Assembly (NCBI GenBank): GCA_964459995.1
Contig: CAYWOR010000014.1
Location: 6,357 to 70,356 of the forward strand
Reading direction: 5' to 3'
Length of the DNA stretch: 64,000 nucleotides
Source of the DNA: CAZSHG01 sp964459995
GTDB taxonomy: Bacteria > UBP14 > UBA6098
The notes under the pieces are model-generated. The model saw nothing but the letters and a program-made list of their open reading frames with translations, did no database searches and was not told where the DNA came from. This document shows, in pieces, positions 43,501 through 54,300 of this stretch. The position numbers were made by a program, and so were the translations under genes. Position 1 is the first letter of the stretch. The number at the start of each line of letters is the position of its first letter.

Positions 43501-45421
43501 CGAAGATACCGGCGAAGTATTTTGAATCTGCATTGTTATCGGCATATATGCCGCCGCCACCGATACCGCCATGTGTCCATGCCGAACCAGGTGTTGTTGT
43601 TCCAGCAAAGTTCGATGCCCATAAAGCAAAGTAATCGGACGCCTCGTCGGCGGCTACACTGAAATTGCCTGGTTTTGCAGGATTCCAGCCGGGATTATGT
43701 ATCAAGGAATATGTTCCCTCATCGCGGATTTTTGAATCGCCGAGAGTAGTCCCATCCGGCGTCCAGAGAGGAATGTAATTCGCCGTTCCGCTTCCGCCGA
43801 TACCGCCGCCGCCGGCCGCTGTGAGATCTACCCAGCTTGCGCCGTCGTAGTAATAAAGGTTGTTATCGAGAGAATTTGCATAGATAGCACCCTCGTTCGC
43901 GGCTGGTGCGACATCCTGCGGTTGGATTCTTATACCTTCTGTGAACTCACCACCGTAGTAGTAAGTTCCGAGCTTACCCATGAAGCCGGACTCGAAGTTA
44001 TAACCTCCAACACCACCGAATTCTCCGCCATTGTATCCCGAAACACCAAAAACACCATAACCACCGTAAGTGGCAAGGCCATAAACACCGTCTACGAACA
44101 TATCACTGATACCAACAACACCTGCGCCCTGCCAACTATCAGGATGATTTGGTAAAGCAATGCCTGTTGCTAAATAAGCTTTCGAATCCATTCCCCAGCC
44201 GCCCTCTGCTTTAAGGGCTGTCCCAAGGTAATTGTCATTCCAGACAAGAATGGTCGTGTCTTGGCCGTTGTCCCAAACCTGCACATTAGCGTTATTGTTC
44301 GCGAATATGTAGGGATTTGTCGCATGGTCGGTCCATAGAGAAGAACCCGCGCCGGGGGTGGCCGTCATATCTACCCAGCTGGCGCCGTTATAGAAATATG
44401 CTTTATTAGTAACATTATCAGCGTAGATGTCGCCCACAACCGGAGCAAGTGGCTCTGATTGCGGTTCGAGGTGGAAATTCCCCTCGAACCAACCGGCGTA
44501 ATTGCCCCACACACCTTGGCGCCCGTAAACTCCGATAAAATTGTCGCCGTCATAGTAACCAAGTGCACCGAGTTCATCAGTGCCATTAGAATAAGCACCG
44601 AGAACGGCGGCAGAAGGTTCCCCATAGGCGTTATAGTATCCGGCGACACTTGCGGTGTAGTCTCCGCCAAATCCTATAAACCCTTTTACTCCGGCATTCA
44701 TTTCATCGTATTGCCAAGAAGTAGCATCCCAGCTACCGGTTGGTGAATAGGCATTGATAATAGCGGTTCCAACACCGGTAGAGTAATCGTTTTCGGCATG
44801 AATGGCATAATTCTCGCCATAGTCCAAAACCCAAACCATATCGTTATTGTTCGCAAATATGTAGGGGTTTGTCGCGTGGTCGGTCCAAAGGCTTCCGCCG
44901 CCGCCGGTTGCAGTTATTGTGATTTCCGGGCCGGTTTGGTCGATATCGATGCCCGCTCCGGCGATAATCGTAGCGCTATCAAGAAGCCAGGCTTCTCCGT
45001 CTGCACGGATTTTCTTGAACGATTGAGGAAGGTTCGCTACGCTGTCTGCGATCGCCGCGCGGTAAGCATATGGGGAAGATAGAAGCTTCACCCTTGGAGT
45101 TAGTGCTGTTCCGTCAACAACGATTTCGAGCCAATGGTCGGCCTCGAAGGGGATATTGAGAGGTGTAATGCTTCCCAACTCAACATCGAAAAGACCTTTG
45201 GTAACAGTAACTTCGTTAACACCGTCATGGGTTTCTTCCCATAGAAGTGTTCCGCCTGTGGCGGCGTCGAAAAGCCGGAAGACCATTTCGAGGTTGCTGT
45301 TGATACCGACACCGTCGCTATCAGTCAGTTTTCCTTGATAATTAATCCCAGCCGGGACAGCCAAACAAACCGAAGCGAGAATCGCAACGATTAGAATAGC
45401 ACCTGAAACTCTGGTAGGCAT
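40502..45421 (-). CDS. Giant repetitive exported protein, tail-fibre-like modules
   Basis: 1,639 aa. Signal peptide (GAILIVAILASVCLA). Residues about 25-130 form a conserved head (NYQGKLTDSDGVG ... LFDVELGSITPL). The body repeats cassettes: LWTDHATNPYIFANNN (twice, and variants), YAGWFEGNFHLEP (three), YYDGASWVDLTAAGGGG (about four variants), GKVLTSDATGTATWETP (two), and many YG-x-x-GV-x-G-Y triplets. This resembles phage tail-fibre and trimeric fibre shafts. The end has a capsid-decoration-like segment (NLAVGDIVSVSTTADLTVI ... AKIAISGVVQVRT). There is no PNPFN sorting domain. Probably an extracellular fibre; there are no phage genes nearby. Confidence 0.75.
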   Translation of the reverse strand: MPTRVSGAILIVAILASVCLAVPAGINYQGKLTDSDGVGINSNLEMVFRLFDAATGGTLLWEETHDGVNEVTVTKGLFDVELGSITPLNIPFEADHWLEIVVDGTALTPRVKLLSSPYAYRAAIADSVANLPQSFKKIRADGEAWLLDSATIIAGAGIDIDQTGPEITITATGGGGSLWTDHATNPYIFANNNDMVWVLDYGENYAIHAENDYSTGVGTAIINAYSPTGSWDATSWQYDEMNAGVKGFIGFGGDYTASVAGYYNAYGEPSAAVLGAYSNGTDELGALGYYDGDNFIGVYGRQGVWGNYAGWFEGNFHLEPQSEPLAPVVGDIYADNVTNKAYFYNGASWVDMTATPGAGSSLWTDHATNPYIFANNNANVQVWDNGQDTTILVWNDNYLGTALKAEGGWGMDSKAYLATGIALPNHPDSWQGAGVVGISDMFVDGVYGLATYGGYGVFGVSGYNGGEFGGVGGYNFESGFMGKLGTYYYGGEFTEGIRIQPQDVAPAANEGAIYANSLDNNLYYYDGASWVDLTAAGGGGIGGSGTANYIPLWTPDGTTLGDSKIRDEGTYSLIHNPGWNPAKPGNFSVAADEASDYFALWASNFAGTTTPGSAWTHGGIGGGGIYADNNADSKYFAGIFGFNWSDAETTAAIIGADDNSSNFGALAYRANNKTWAGYFRGLTAITGSYQDPVAGWVGRGEGILNVSNDNLTGRTYGIQSRIPYTANEFSGAIVGSIYDPATITGVMGAMGYVNNVGEYTAVWAYDNTFPGPTSYALWAKSTNSDGYAGWFEGNFHLEPKATAIALEGNLHANSTDNKLYYYDGTSWVDLTSAGGGGGLWTDNGTFISANTNTNARVYDEGQPYGLYYSGSNKYGVYGYTSSTAAGASGVYGYVEASTAGTGYGYNNSIAAVKGHCLWGNAYHFGVHGDTYSNDLDSPTAGVIGTFADNGSIWGALAYKHTDDNVWAGYFNGDVYISESLGIGIADPVERVHIDNGSSHTYQMFTNEATGRTSSDGFKIGVRDDGIPFIWSYENLPMHFGTNMAIRTTIDGAGNVGIGTITPTAQLHTTGSVRFAGAGTPGLGKVLTSDATGTATWETPSGGGGFWSQSGTNLYPSTLTWDVGIGTSSPSGILHVGVKSATKNELIIGDNITAWVSEVEATIGNTTADALLYIGQSTNNKGFLIWDYNPTPSDAVFLIGTYSGNNNMSLQSAGGNVGVGTTSPTTKLDVDGQIRIRGGVPGVGKVLTSDATGTATWETPTGGGIGGSGVANKLAYWTGASNISYNNNLHWDNTNSRLGIGATTPLYNLHVDASLISNTAIYGYTGAAVSGQFGVIGAQEFATCWGGLGGYTSDYYDVGVYGFQGTGSYAGYFNGGVRITGDLIVDGDFVHDHWGDSWSGSGSQGLRLSNTAPSTSQIDLASNVNGITVTHYNHSDYGAAISAMEGNGTAGGTYSYAKLAWYADGSTPLSPANVAVYGMIPAAGGGGFAIYGENLRTGPSEYAGYFNGHVAVDNGNLNIKQNGLVIELTAGENLAVGDIVSVSTTADLTVIKAPAGSETVVGVVVEAATSGNTAKIAISGVVQVRTSAAVTRANFVRVGATAGQAVNSGTTGQAGDFGIFLQTTSGAGLAWMVFKQAEIF

Positions 45422-45556
45422 TGAACCCTCCCTATACTATTGTTGTTAAATTTCATTCACAAAGCCTATGCGACCTTAATTCGCAATTTAACTTACATAA
45501 TTGATATACGCAAGAGAAAAAAGCGGAGTAATGCAATTTATTCAGTGGGATGGAAA

Positions 45557-46393
45557 CTACCCCTTCACGCTCCCAAGCGTTAGACCGGAGACGAGCCATC
45601 GGGAGAGGATGATGAACATAACCACAACCGGAACACTAACAACAAAGCTTCCCGCCGCGAAAAGCCCCCATTGTGTGGACATATTCCCCTGAAACATCTT
45701 TAGCCCCACGGGAAGCGTGAACATCTGTGGGTCTTGGAGGATTACCGCCGCCACGACATACTCGTTCCAACTCGCCATGAAGGAAAACAGCGCAGTAATA
45801 ACTAATGCCGGTGCGGCCAATGGTAAAATCACGCGCCACCATGCGCCGAAATTCCCGCAACCATCTACTCGCGCCGCCTCGATAAGCTCCGTTGGAATAG
45901 TGTCGTAATAACCTTTCATTTGCCAGATGCAAAAGGGGAGAGCTGTCGCCGAATAGGCAATCATTAGCCCGATATAGCTATTTATAAGCCCGAGTTTGGC
46001 GAGCATGATATACATCGGAAGGAGCAACATTGTCGCCGGAAACATCTGTGTGGTTAGCAAAGACTGCATAACGGCCTTTTTACCGGCAAAACGGAATTTC
46101 GAAATTGCATAGCCTCCCATCGACGCCAAAGCGACTCCGGTTATAGTTACCACAGCCGTTACAATTAGCGAATTTAGCATCCACCTGAGAAAGGGGGTCG
46201 ATGTGAAAAGGTCGGTGTAATTCTTGAATGTCGCGCCGTCGGGGATAATCGACAAATCTGTCGAGAGAAGCTTATCCGCTGGTCTTAGCGAAATTGTAAT
46301 CACGCGCAAAACAGGATATAGCGTTCCTATCGTCCATAAAATTAGGAAAGCATAAATCAAGAATAGCTTTATTGGCGAATCTTTTCGTTTCAT
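45557..46393 (-). CDS. Orphan MalG-type ABC sugar-transporter permease
   Basis: 278 aa, six membrane helices, with the ABC-permease EAA loop EAARVDGCGNFGAWWRVILPLAAPAL (residues about 190-215) that docks on the ATPase. Helix 1 is FLIYAFLILWTIGTLYPVL. The family imports maltose, maltodextrin or other oligosaccharides. MalE, MalF and MalK partners are absent from the neighbourhood: it lies between a giant surface gene and a symporter. They may be elsewhere, or the gene may be a relic of a split operon. Confidence 0.9.
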   Translation of the reverse strand: MKRKDSPIKLFLIYAFLILWTIGTLYPVLRVITISLRPADKLLSTDLSIIPDGATFKNYTDLFTSTPFLRWMLNSLIVTAVVTITGVALASMGGYAISKFRFAGKKAVMQSLLTTQMFPATMLLLPMYIMLAKLGLINSYIGLMIAYSATALPFCIWQMKGYYDTIPTELIEAARVDGCGNFGAWWRVILPLAAPALVITALFSFMASWNEYVVAAVILQDPQMFTLPVGLKMFQGNMSTQWGLFAAGSFVVSVPVVVMFIILSRWLVSGLTLGSVKG

Positions 46394-46524
46394 AACATTT
46401 ACAATTTAACAGCTGAAATTCTTTCGTGCAAACATTTTCTTGAAGATAGGAGCAAAAACTACTCGACAAAATCGAATCGACGGTTTAAATTCCAATCTGA
46501 TTATTGATTTTTGAAAGGAATCCT

Positions 46525-47970
46525 ATGGTCGTAAAAATTGCTGTTGTGCTCGCTTATGTCGCGATGATCATCTGGCTGGGTGTCGCCGGGATGCGCAAAA
46601 CGAAATCATTTTCGGATTTCTTCTTGGGTGGGCGCGATGTCGGGCCGTGGTTTACAGCATTCACCTATGGCACGGCCTATTTTTCCGCTGTGATTTTTAT
46701 CGGCTTTGCCGGCAAAATCGGATGGGCTTTCGGAATTTCCGGCATGTGGATTGCCCTCGGTAATGCGCTTATCGGGACTCTCCTCGTTTGGCTTCTCCTT
46801 GGTAAACGTGTCAAAGAGGTTACTCTCAAACTCAATATCCATACGATGCCGGAATACCTCGAATCGCGCTATAGTAGCCCCTTTTTCAAGACCTATTCCG
46901 CAGTGGCGATATTTGTCTTCCTCGTGCCCTATACCGCCGCGGTTTTTATGGGTCTCAGCTACCTTTTCGAGGCGACATTCGGGCTTCCATATTGGCTGAT
47001 GCTTGCCTTTATGGGGGTTTTCACCGGCGTATATCTCGTGATGGGCGGCTATAAATCGATGACAATGGTAGATTTCATCTTCGGGATTATTATGCTTTTC
47101 GGTGTCGGTGCGCTCTTTTCGAGCACCGTTACCGCCGGTGGAGGAATGGAGCAAATATTTGCCCATCTTCGCGATATCAACCCACAGCTAACTAAAGCGG
47201 TTGGTCCTCCCGGAATCTGGCCGCTCTTTTCTTTGGTGTTTCTCACAAGTGTAGCGCCTTTTGGAATGCCTCAACTCCTTCAGAAATTCTACGCCATTCG
47301 CGACGAAAAATCGGTGCGAATCGGAACCTTCGCCTCAACAATATTTGCCTTGTTGATAGCAGGCGTGGCCTATTTCACCGGTGTGCTTACGAGGGTTTTC
47401 ATCAATCCTTCAAATACTCCCGAAGCATTCACCACGAGCGGCGCGCCGAATTTCGACGCCCTCATGCCCGCCCTTCTGACAAAAGCCATCCCCGGATCAC
47501 TATCGATACTGATTCTTCTGCTGATGCTCTCCGCTTCGATGTCCACACTTGCCGCATTGGTCCTAATCTCAAGCTCGACCGTTACGAAGGATTTATACGG
47601 CGGATTAATCAACAAAAAGGCCTCCGATAAACGTCTGACAACACTCATGAGAATCGCGAGCACCTTCTTCATTATATTATCCGTTATCCTTGCGCTCCTG
47701 CGTCCGGCGGTTATCGTAACGATATTGTCGATTTCGTGGGGCGCGATAGCATCGGTTTTTCTCGGGCCGTTTCTTTGGGGGATGTTTACAAAGCGGTTCG
47801 GCAAGGTTGGCGCGATCGTAACGAGTCTTGTGGCTTTGACGACAACGATGGTGCTCTTCATCGGCAAGTTTCAGGACGCGCCTTCCTCCGGAACTATCGG
47901 CATGATGGTTTCCTTGGCTTTGCCGATGTTCATTATACCCTTCTGCAAATCTCCGGCTAAGGCCAGATAG
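46525..47970 (+). CDS. Sodium:solute symporter (SSS family)
   Basis: 481 aa from ATG 46525 (AAAGGA site; the upstream ATT-started stretch is not needed). About 13 membrane helices are evident. Family features: FSDFFLGGRDVGPWFTAFTYGTAYFSAVIF (helices 1-2), LNIHTMPEYLESRYSSPFFK, VYLVMGGYKSMTMVDFIFG and LSASMSTLAALVLISSSTVTKDLY. It couples sodium influx to uptake of a solute; proline, pantothenate, sialic acid and sugar relatives cannot be told apart here. It is divergent from malG. Confidence 0.92.
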   Translation: MVVKIAVVLAYVAMIIWLGVAGMRKTKSFSDFFLGGRDVGPWFTAFTYGTAYFSAVIFIGFAGKIGWAFGISGMWIALGNALIGTLLVWLLLGKRVKEVTLKLNIHTMPEYLESRYSSPFFKTYSAVAIFVFLVPYTAAVFMGLSYLFEATFGLPYWLMLAFMGVFTGVYLVMGGYKSMTMVDFIFGIIMLFGVGALFSSTVTAGGGMEQIFAHLRDINPQLTKAVGPPGIWPLFSLVFLTSVAPFGMPQLLQKFYAIRDEKSVRIGTFASTIFALLIAGVAYFTGVLTRVFINPSNTPEAFTTSGAPNFDALMPALLTKAIPGSLSILILLLMLSASMSTLAALVLISSSTVTKDLYGGLINKKASDKRLTTLMRIASTFFIILSVILALLRPAVIVTILSISWGAIASVFLGPFLWGMFTKRFGKVGAIVTSLVALTTTMVLFIGKFQDAPSSGTIGMMVSLALPMFIIPFCKSPAKAR

Positions 47971-47985
47971 TAAAACTTTCGCGAG

Positions 47986-48014
47986 AGGGCGGGCTTGTCC
48001 CGCCCTTTTTTTTT
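47986..48014 (+). terminator. Terminator of the symporter gene
   Basis: AGGGCGGG-CTTGT-CCCGCCCT followed by a run of nine T. Confidence 0.9.
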
Positions 48015-48036
48015 GTTTATAGAGCCTTTCGTGCTG

Positions 48037-48159
48037 GTGGTCGATGAAAAGCGCGTGTGGTCAGCCGTTCCGATTCGGTGGTCACACATTCCGATTCGAA
48101 TCAGAACGATCAACCACTCGAGAAACTAAATCAACCACCCGATAAATTCGATCAACCAC
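48037..48159. repeat. 21-bp array B, a two-sided dyad
   Basis: On the left, GTGGTC occurs at 48037, 48057 and 48078. On the right, the inverse AACCAC (within GATCAACCAC) occurs at 48112, 48133 and 48154. The two halves are symmetric about a perfect 10-bp palindrome, GATTCGAATC (48093-48102): motif centres lie 17, 38 and 58-59 bp from the centre on both sides. It lies between two convergent genes, clear of both terminators. Confidence 0.8.
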
Positions 48160-48314
48160 CGAAGAGAATCCATCGAACAAGCGCGTTAAACTGATAAACC
48201 TTGCATCTCTTTATTTCTGCGAGAAAGATTTCAGCCCAAAGAGTAGTGATGCTTTTCAAACCACACGCAAGCTACATTGTTAATTGCTTTCGGAGAGGAA
48301 AATCACCCCAAAAG

Positions 48315-48339
48315 AAAGGCGGAGTCAAGCTCCGCCTTT
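48315..48339 (-). terminator. Terminator of the 2,575-aa surface protein gene
   Basis: AAAGGCGGAG and CTCCGCCTTT form a 10-bp stem around a 5-nt loop. It lies 22 bp after the stop of the minus-strand gene, which then reads TTTCTTTT. Confidence 0.85.
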
Positions 48340-48361
48340 GCATGTGGGGTTCTGTATTAGA

Positions 48362-51300
48362 CTATCGCAAAAGAACGAGTGTGCCGTTGCAGATAATCTC
48401 GCCGTCGATCATAATGACATAGAGATACAGCCCGGGCAGTGAGGCTTTGCCTGCATTATCTCTGCCGTCCCAGAGCCTTCCGATGGCCTCGTCGAAACGG
48501 GTTTGCACAGGCGCTTCGCTTCGCCATATCTCGATATTCCGCATATCATAGATGATAATAGTTGCAGGCTCGCTCATCATCTTCGGATAGGTGAACATTG
48601 CGATATCGTTGATGTCGTTGCCGTCCGGAGTGAAGGGGTTCGGCAGAACTGCGCATGTAACATCCGGTTCGAGATAGAAAATCCAATCGAACTGTGCCAT
48701 ATTCGGCTCGCACCAATTCGGAGAATCGCCGATAATAAGGCTTACATCGATAGTGTCACCCGAAACAAAGCTAACACCGGAGTTCTCCGGCCGGAAAATG
48801 ATCATTCCTCCACCGCCACCGTCGGGATTCCATGTGAAATCGGCGCTGGTGTAAGGGATACCGTTTATTGTCAGCTCCGCTGTTGCGATGTCCACACCGG
48901 AGAGTGTCTCGTCGAGATCGATATGAATGTCCTGCTCGCGGTCGCTGGTTTGGCCGTTGGGGATGGGGATTACCATGTTTGCAACCGGCGCGGATAGATC
49001 GACAGTGAAAGACCATTCGACACTGGACGAGATGTCGTTGCCGTAGATGTCCTCGACATGGGTCAGGCTGACATTCACCACCGTGGCATCAGTCCATGGC
49101 GGTGTTGGACGGAAGATTAGGTATGGGTCGTTCCATGTGAGTTGGCCGTCCGCGGTCGTGTATGTGACGCCGTTGACCACAAGCTCGATCGAAGTTTCAA
49201 CCACGCCGTCCGGGTCGATTATTTGGAGAACAATGCTGTCGGGATCGCATGCCGTATAGTCGCCGGAATCGGGGCGGATGATGGTCGGCACCGGCGCGTT
49301 GGGATCGCGGAAGAACCATGCGAAATGGGTAGTATCGATGTTCGGAATGCAATAATCCGGAGAGTCTTCAGCGACTATCTCGATGACGATAGAATCGCCT
49401 GCAACCCAGCTTTCACCAGCGGCTGTAGCGTTAAATATGAGTGCAGGCGGGGCGAAAGTGAGGATTGTGCCATCGATTGGATAGGGGGTATATGGCCCGG
49501 GAGCTGTTCCAACGAGGGCGAATACGCTCGATGGATCGACCCCGCTTCCAGCGTCGGTGAGAGTAAACTCGAAGCTCGTCGGCGAAGAAATTTGATCGAC
49601 GAGAGGAGGAGTAACAACTGTCGGCACCGGAGGAGTGAGGTCGATGAAGAAGCTCCAGCAGAAGGGGAGAGCGTTGACAGAATTGGAGTCGGTGTCGAAG
49701 GCCTGATTCAGACAGACATCGACCTCCTGTCCGTCCGTCCAGATGGTCGGCGGGGTGAAAGTCAATGTCGGAGCTGTCCAGTCGAGGATTACACCGTCAA
49801 CATTATATGCCGTGCCCTCGACCTCGAGAATGAAGGAACTTGCCAGCAGGGGAAGACCGCTGTCAGGCTGGACTATTTCGAGGATTATCTGCTGATCATC
49901 GCAGGCCGACCATGTGTTTGCGAGCGGTTCGATGATCACAGGCGTTCCTGTTGGGCAAGGCTCGGTATGGAAAGGCGGATCGAAACCGCCGGCGAAGCTG
50001 TCGCCTATAATTATGAACTCCATTGTATCCAATATGCCGGAGCAATCGATGGGTCTGCAGAAGTTATAAGACTCGATATACCAGAAATGGGTAACGCCGC
50101 AGGGGTAAGGACCGATGAAGTAGCATGTGTCGGTGATGCCTTCTGCTATAGGATCTCCGTCGATAATGACATTGAAATAGATTGGTTCAGTGCCCGACGG
50201 CATCTCCCAACAAAGCTCAACCATGCCGATTCCGACAGTATCATCCGGTTCAGGCGAATGCCAGCTGAAGGGGCCGGGGGCTTTATGGTCGTAATGGACG
50301 ATGACCGAATCAATAGAACTACAGCCGATCGAATCGGTTATAACAAGTATGAAAGTATCTGTTTGGGTTGGAGCGTAAACAAATGGCCAGCCACTGTGCG
50401 CGAGAGTTCCATCGGTGCGGAACCAGCTCGTATCCACCGGGGCAACAGCGCTTCCGGTGAGGATAGGGTCACAGCCGACGGAAGCATATCCAGAGGGACA
50501 TACGTTTAGGTCTGAACCCGCGCGTGCTGAAGGGTTGCTGATGCCCATAAATACGCTGTCTCGAACCATGCAACCTGTGGAGTCGGTAACGGTGAGGACA
50601 ACATAGACCGCAGAGGGGGCATATAGTTCGATAGTTGGGTCTTCGATTGTCGGGTCGAGGAAGAGCACTGGCGGCGTCCAACTGTAAGTATAGGGCGGTG
50701 TGCCGTCGGTAACTGTTGCGGGAACAACGAAGCTTTCGAAATCGCTCCCGCAGAAAAGTGTATCCGGAATATCTATCGAGACGACCATATCGCAGTCGAT
50801 GATTATTATCGTCCAGCATGTCGTATCGAAATTGGCGTCGCAGTAATCGGGAGAATCCCCGGCTATTGCGCAGAATGTGATTGTATCGCCACGGTCGAAA
50901 TCGTAACCCGCGCAAGAGAGGTCGAGTTCGAAATTCTCGGCGACGCCATCCCACGTGATGCATGGATCTCCGACACAGTAGGTATCGAGATACCCTGGAC
51001 CATCGACCGAGATGCAGACAGTCGAGGGATCGACTCCGCTAAGGGCATCGCTGACATCGAAAGAGACAACAGTTACGAAACCGGGCGCATAGCCGCCAGT
51101 GGGCGGAGTGAATCCGCTAAATACTGGCGGGGAATAATCCACAGTGAAGCTGAATACCAGAGGTGAAGCCAAATCTACCCCGTAAACATTTTCGGCATGG
51201 AGTAAAGTAACGTTCACGACATCACCGTCGCTCCAGAAACCCGTGCCGGGGGAGAAGATAAGAGTGTTCGGCGCGATGAACCTGAGGTAGGCGTGGGAGG

Positions 51301-54300
51301 TCGCATAGGAGACGCCGTCCACCACCAGCTCGATAGTCGCCTCGACAATGCTTGATGTATCGTCGATATGGATGATGATGCTTTCCGGGTCGCAGGCGGT
51401 GAATGTGCCGTCCAGCGGGCGAATGACGCTGGGAACCGGCCCGCCGCAGGGATAAGTCGAGAAGATTCTGCCGGAGTCGGCAGATACTGCATAATGGGTG
51501 TCCGGGTCGTCGTAGTAGATGTAGGTCGAGTCGCCGGTTGTGTCCACCTCGCAAAAATACAGTTCGCTCTCGCAGAAATTCTTCGCGATTATCGCCCAGC
51601 TGTGCGTCTCGCCGCAGGGGAAAGTAACAGCGTGGAATGTGTCCGCGATGTCCGTGGCCACAACCGCGCCATCGACTATAACATCGTAAACGAAAGTGCC
51701 TGTGCCTGTCGGTGTTCTCCATAAAAGGTTCGTCGATGCCGGTGCGGGGGGTATCAGAGCGCCCGCTGTCGGTGTAACCATTACAGGTGCGCCAACCGGC
51801 ACGAAATCGACGGTAACGACTATCGTATCGTAATCGTGAGTCGGAACAAGTGCGTCATCGACAACATAGACGATGTAAGTAGTTGTGGTCATTGGACTTA
51901 CAATTGGGTTCGGATCGGAACTTGAGAAGCCTGCAGGAATACTCGACCACGAATAGGTGTATGGCTCGACTCCGCCATAACCGGTTGGAGTGCATCCAAG
52001 CTGAATCGAATGGCCGGGGCAGATTGTAACATCGACCCCTGCGTGCGCATGGACGCTTGGCGGGGGCATGATGAGTGTCCAACATGTATCGAGGGCGTTC
52101 GCCTGACAGGTATCCGGATGATCGGCGGCATGAAGACAGATGACAATAGTGTCGCTTAAGGGGAAGGAAACTCCCCAATCGGAGGCTCTCCATGTGAGAC
52201 ATGTGTCATCCGTTATCCAGCCTGATCCGAAAGTATAGGGCACTCCATTGACAGTAAGCTCGACCGAATCTCCGTTAATCTCGGCGACAGTATCGCTAAG
52301 GCAGAAATAAATCGACGGTGATGTCGTCGGTGTTTCTGTTCCCGGTGCGGGAGTGATCCCGTAAATCTCCGGTGGAATCAAGTCCATCCGGAATTCCGCG
52401 CAGACAGTGTCGATCATAACATGCGCCATAGAGTCTTCGACGCCGTAAATGCAGATTGTTAGCCAATCAAGAGCGCCCCATGGTGTTGTGGGGATAAACT
52501 GGTAGAACCCCGATGTCGGTGATATCGGAAGATAGCTCATCTCCGGAGAGGACATGCTGTAAATCGCCGTGCCGTCATTCACGAAACCTGTTGCCGGATC
52601 GATTCCGTTGGAGGCTTCGACAAACCATAAAACGCCCTGATAGGAACACGCGCTTATTGTTCCAATTGGCGGGTTTTCCAAAGTCGCTATCGGCGAAGCG
52701 AGGTTGACAATCAGTGTCCAGCAGGTATCCGCTGAATTTGGCGGGCAATAGTCGGGATTGTCATGAGCGCCGCGAAGGCAAATATCTATAACCTCGCCAT
52801 CGGAGAAAGAAAGACCAAGCGTCGCGAAATTAGCGGTGTAATGAGCACCGTCCCATGTTATTCCCGGTGTGCCGGGGGGATAGGAGACCCCTTCGATTGT
52901 GATATAAACATCCGTGGTAACTATTCCCAGTCCGGCGTCATTGATATTGAGCGAAACGGTGGGTGTTCCTCCGACGAAACTTCCCGGTGGCGGTGTTATC
53001 GCTGTAAAATAGGGCGGCGAAAGGTCGATAACGAAACTTCCGTTGACCGGTGTAGGCAACGGTGCACCAATGATATTCGAGGCCATGAGGCTGTAAGTGT
53101 GTGTTCCCTCAGACCAGCAGGGCATCGTTGGTTGGAATGTCAGAACATCTCCGGCGATTGTAAGACGTGAATCGCTTATTGTAATGGGTAAGCCGTCGAT
53201 TGTAAGCACGATTGTCGATAGATCGATTCCAAGCTCATCGTCGAGATGGAAAATCAAAGGCTGGCAGGTGCATGCCGAAGCCGCAACTCCATCGCTGTTA
53301 AGGTCAACAGGTTCGATAATCCAAGCTTCCGGTGTCGTCATGATAATGTAAAACTCCCAACAGAAGCTTGTATCGTTCGGCGGGCAATAATTATAATCAG
53401 GAGCGTCGAAAAGGCTATCGAGACAGATTACAACCGTATCACCCGAGCTGAATGAAAGCCCCGTGAAGGTCAGCGTCGGATCGGTCCAAACATAAGACCA
53501 GCCGCTAATCGGCACGCCGTCCACAGTGATTGTAATGTAACTGAAACTCGCAGGATCGACACCTGCGGGGATATCCGTGAAGGTCAGTGAAATTCCAGGA
53601 GAGGCCTCGAAAAGTGTGTCGCCATTCGCAGGAATAGTATCGATAACAATAGGCGGCTCTAAATCGACAATGAAGGAGCATGGTTCGACAGATGTCCAAC
53701 AATAGGCGTTGTTCATCCCTTGGACGAGTTCACCTGTTACAATCGCACCATGAGACCATGGAGTCGCCGGAGTATAAGTAACGAAGGTTGTATCGCCGGA
53801 GGTTGACAATGTTAACGGACCGCCGGGGTAATAGCTCGTTCCGTTTACCCTGACAATTGTAGATTCCGCGCGGACACCGACGGTTGTATCGATAATTATC
53901 CATTGAAACTCTTGGAATTCGCAGGATGTAACTAAGCCGCAAGGATTGGGAATCACAATATCCGCGAAGGGGGAGGGGGAGATGTTTATGAACACCCAAT
54001 CTGTATCCGATTGCGATAAACTGTCCGTAACAACAAGCTGATAAGTCGTCGGGACGATGGGGGAAACAACAGGATTAGCTGTTGTGCTGACGAATCCGGG
54101 GGGATTACTCGTCCACGAAATACTCAATGGTGGAATACCGCCGCTTGCCGCAGGATAACCGCCGATAGTAACGCTCATTCCTTCGCAAATGATAGTGTCC
54201 CTTCCGGCTTGAGCCGCGGGAGCGCCGGGCAATAGCACCAACACATCGTCGTGATATGTGATATAGCCGCCGCCGTTGGTCATTCCAAAGCCGGAGTCGT

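Noticed and set aside
40502..45421. Prophage tail-fibre gene
   Set aside because: It has a signal peptide and no phage structural, lysis or integrase genes are nearby, so a bacterial surface fibre is more likely.
49142..50509. 455-aa plus-strand ORF
   Set aside because: It is antisense to the 2,575-aa protein gene, whose frame has clear domains and GC-driven open shadows.
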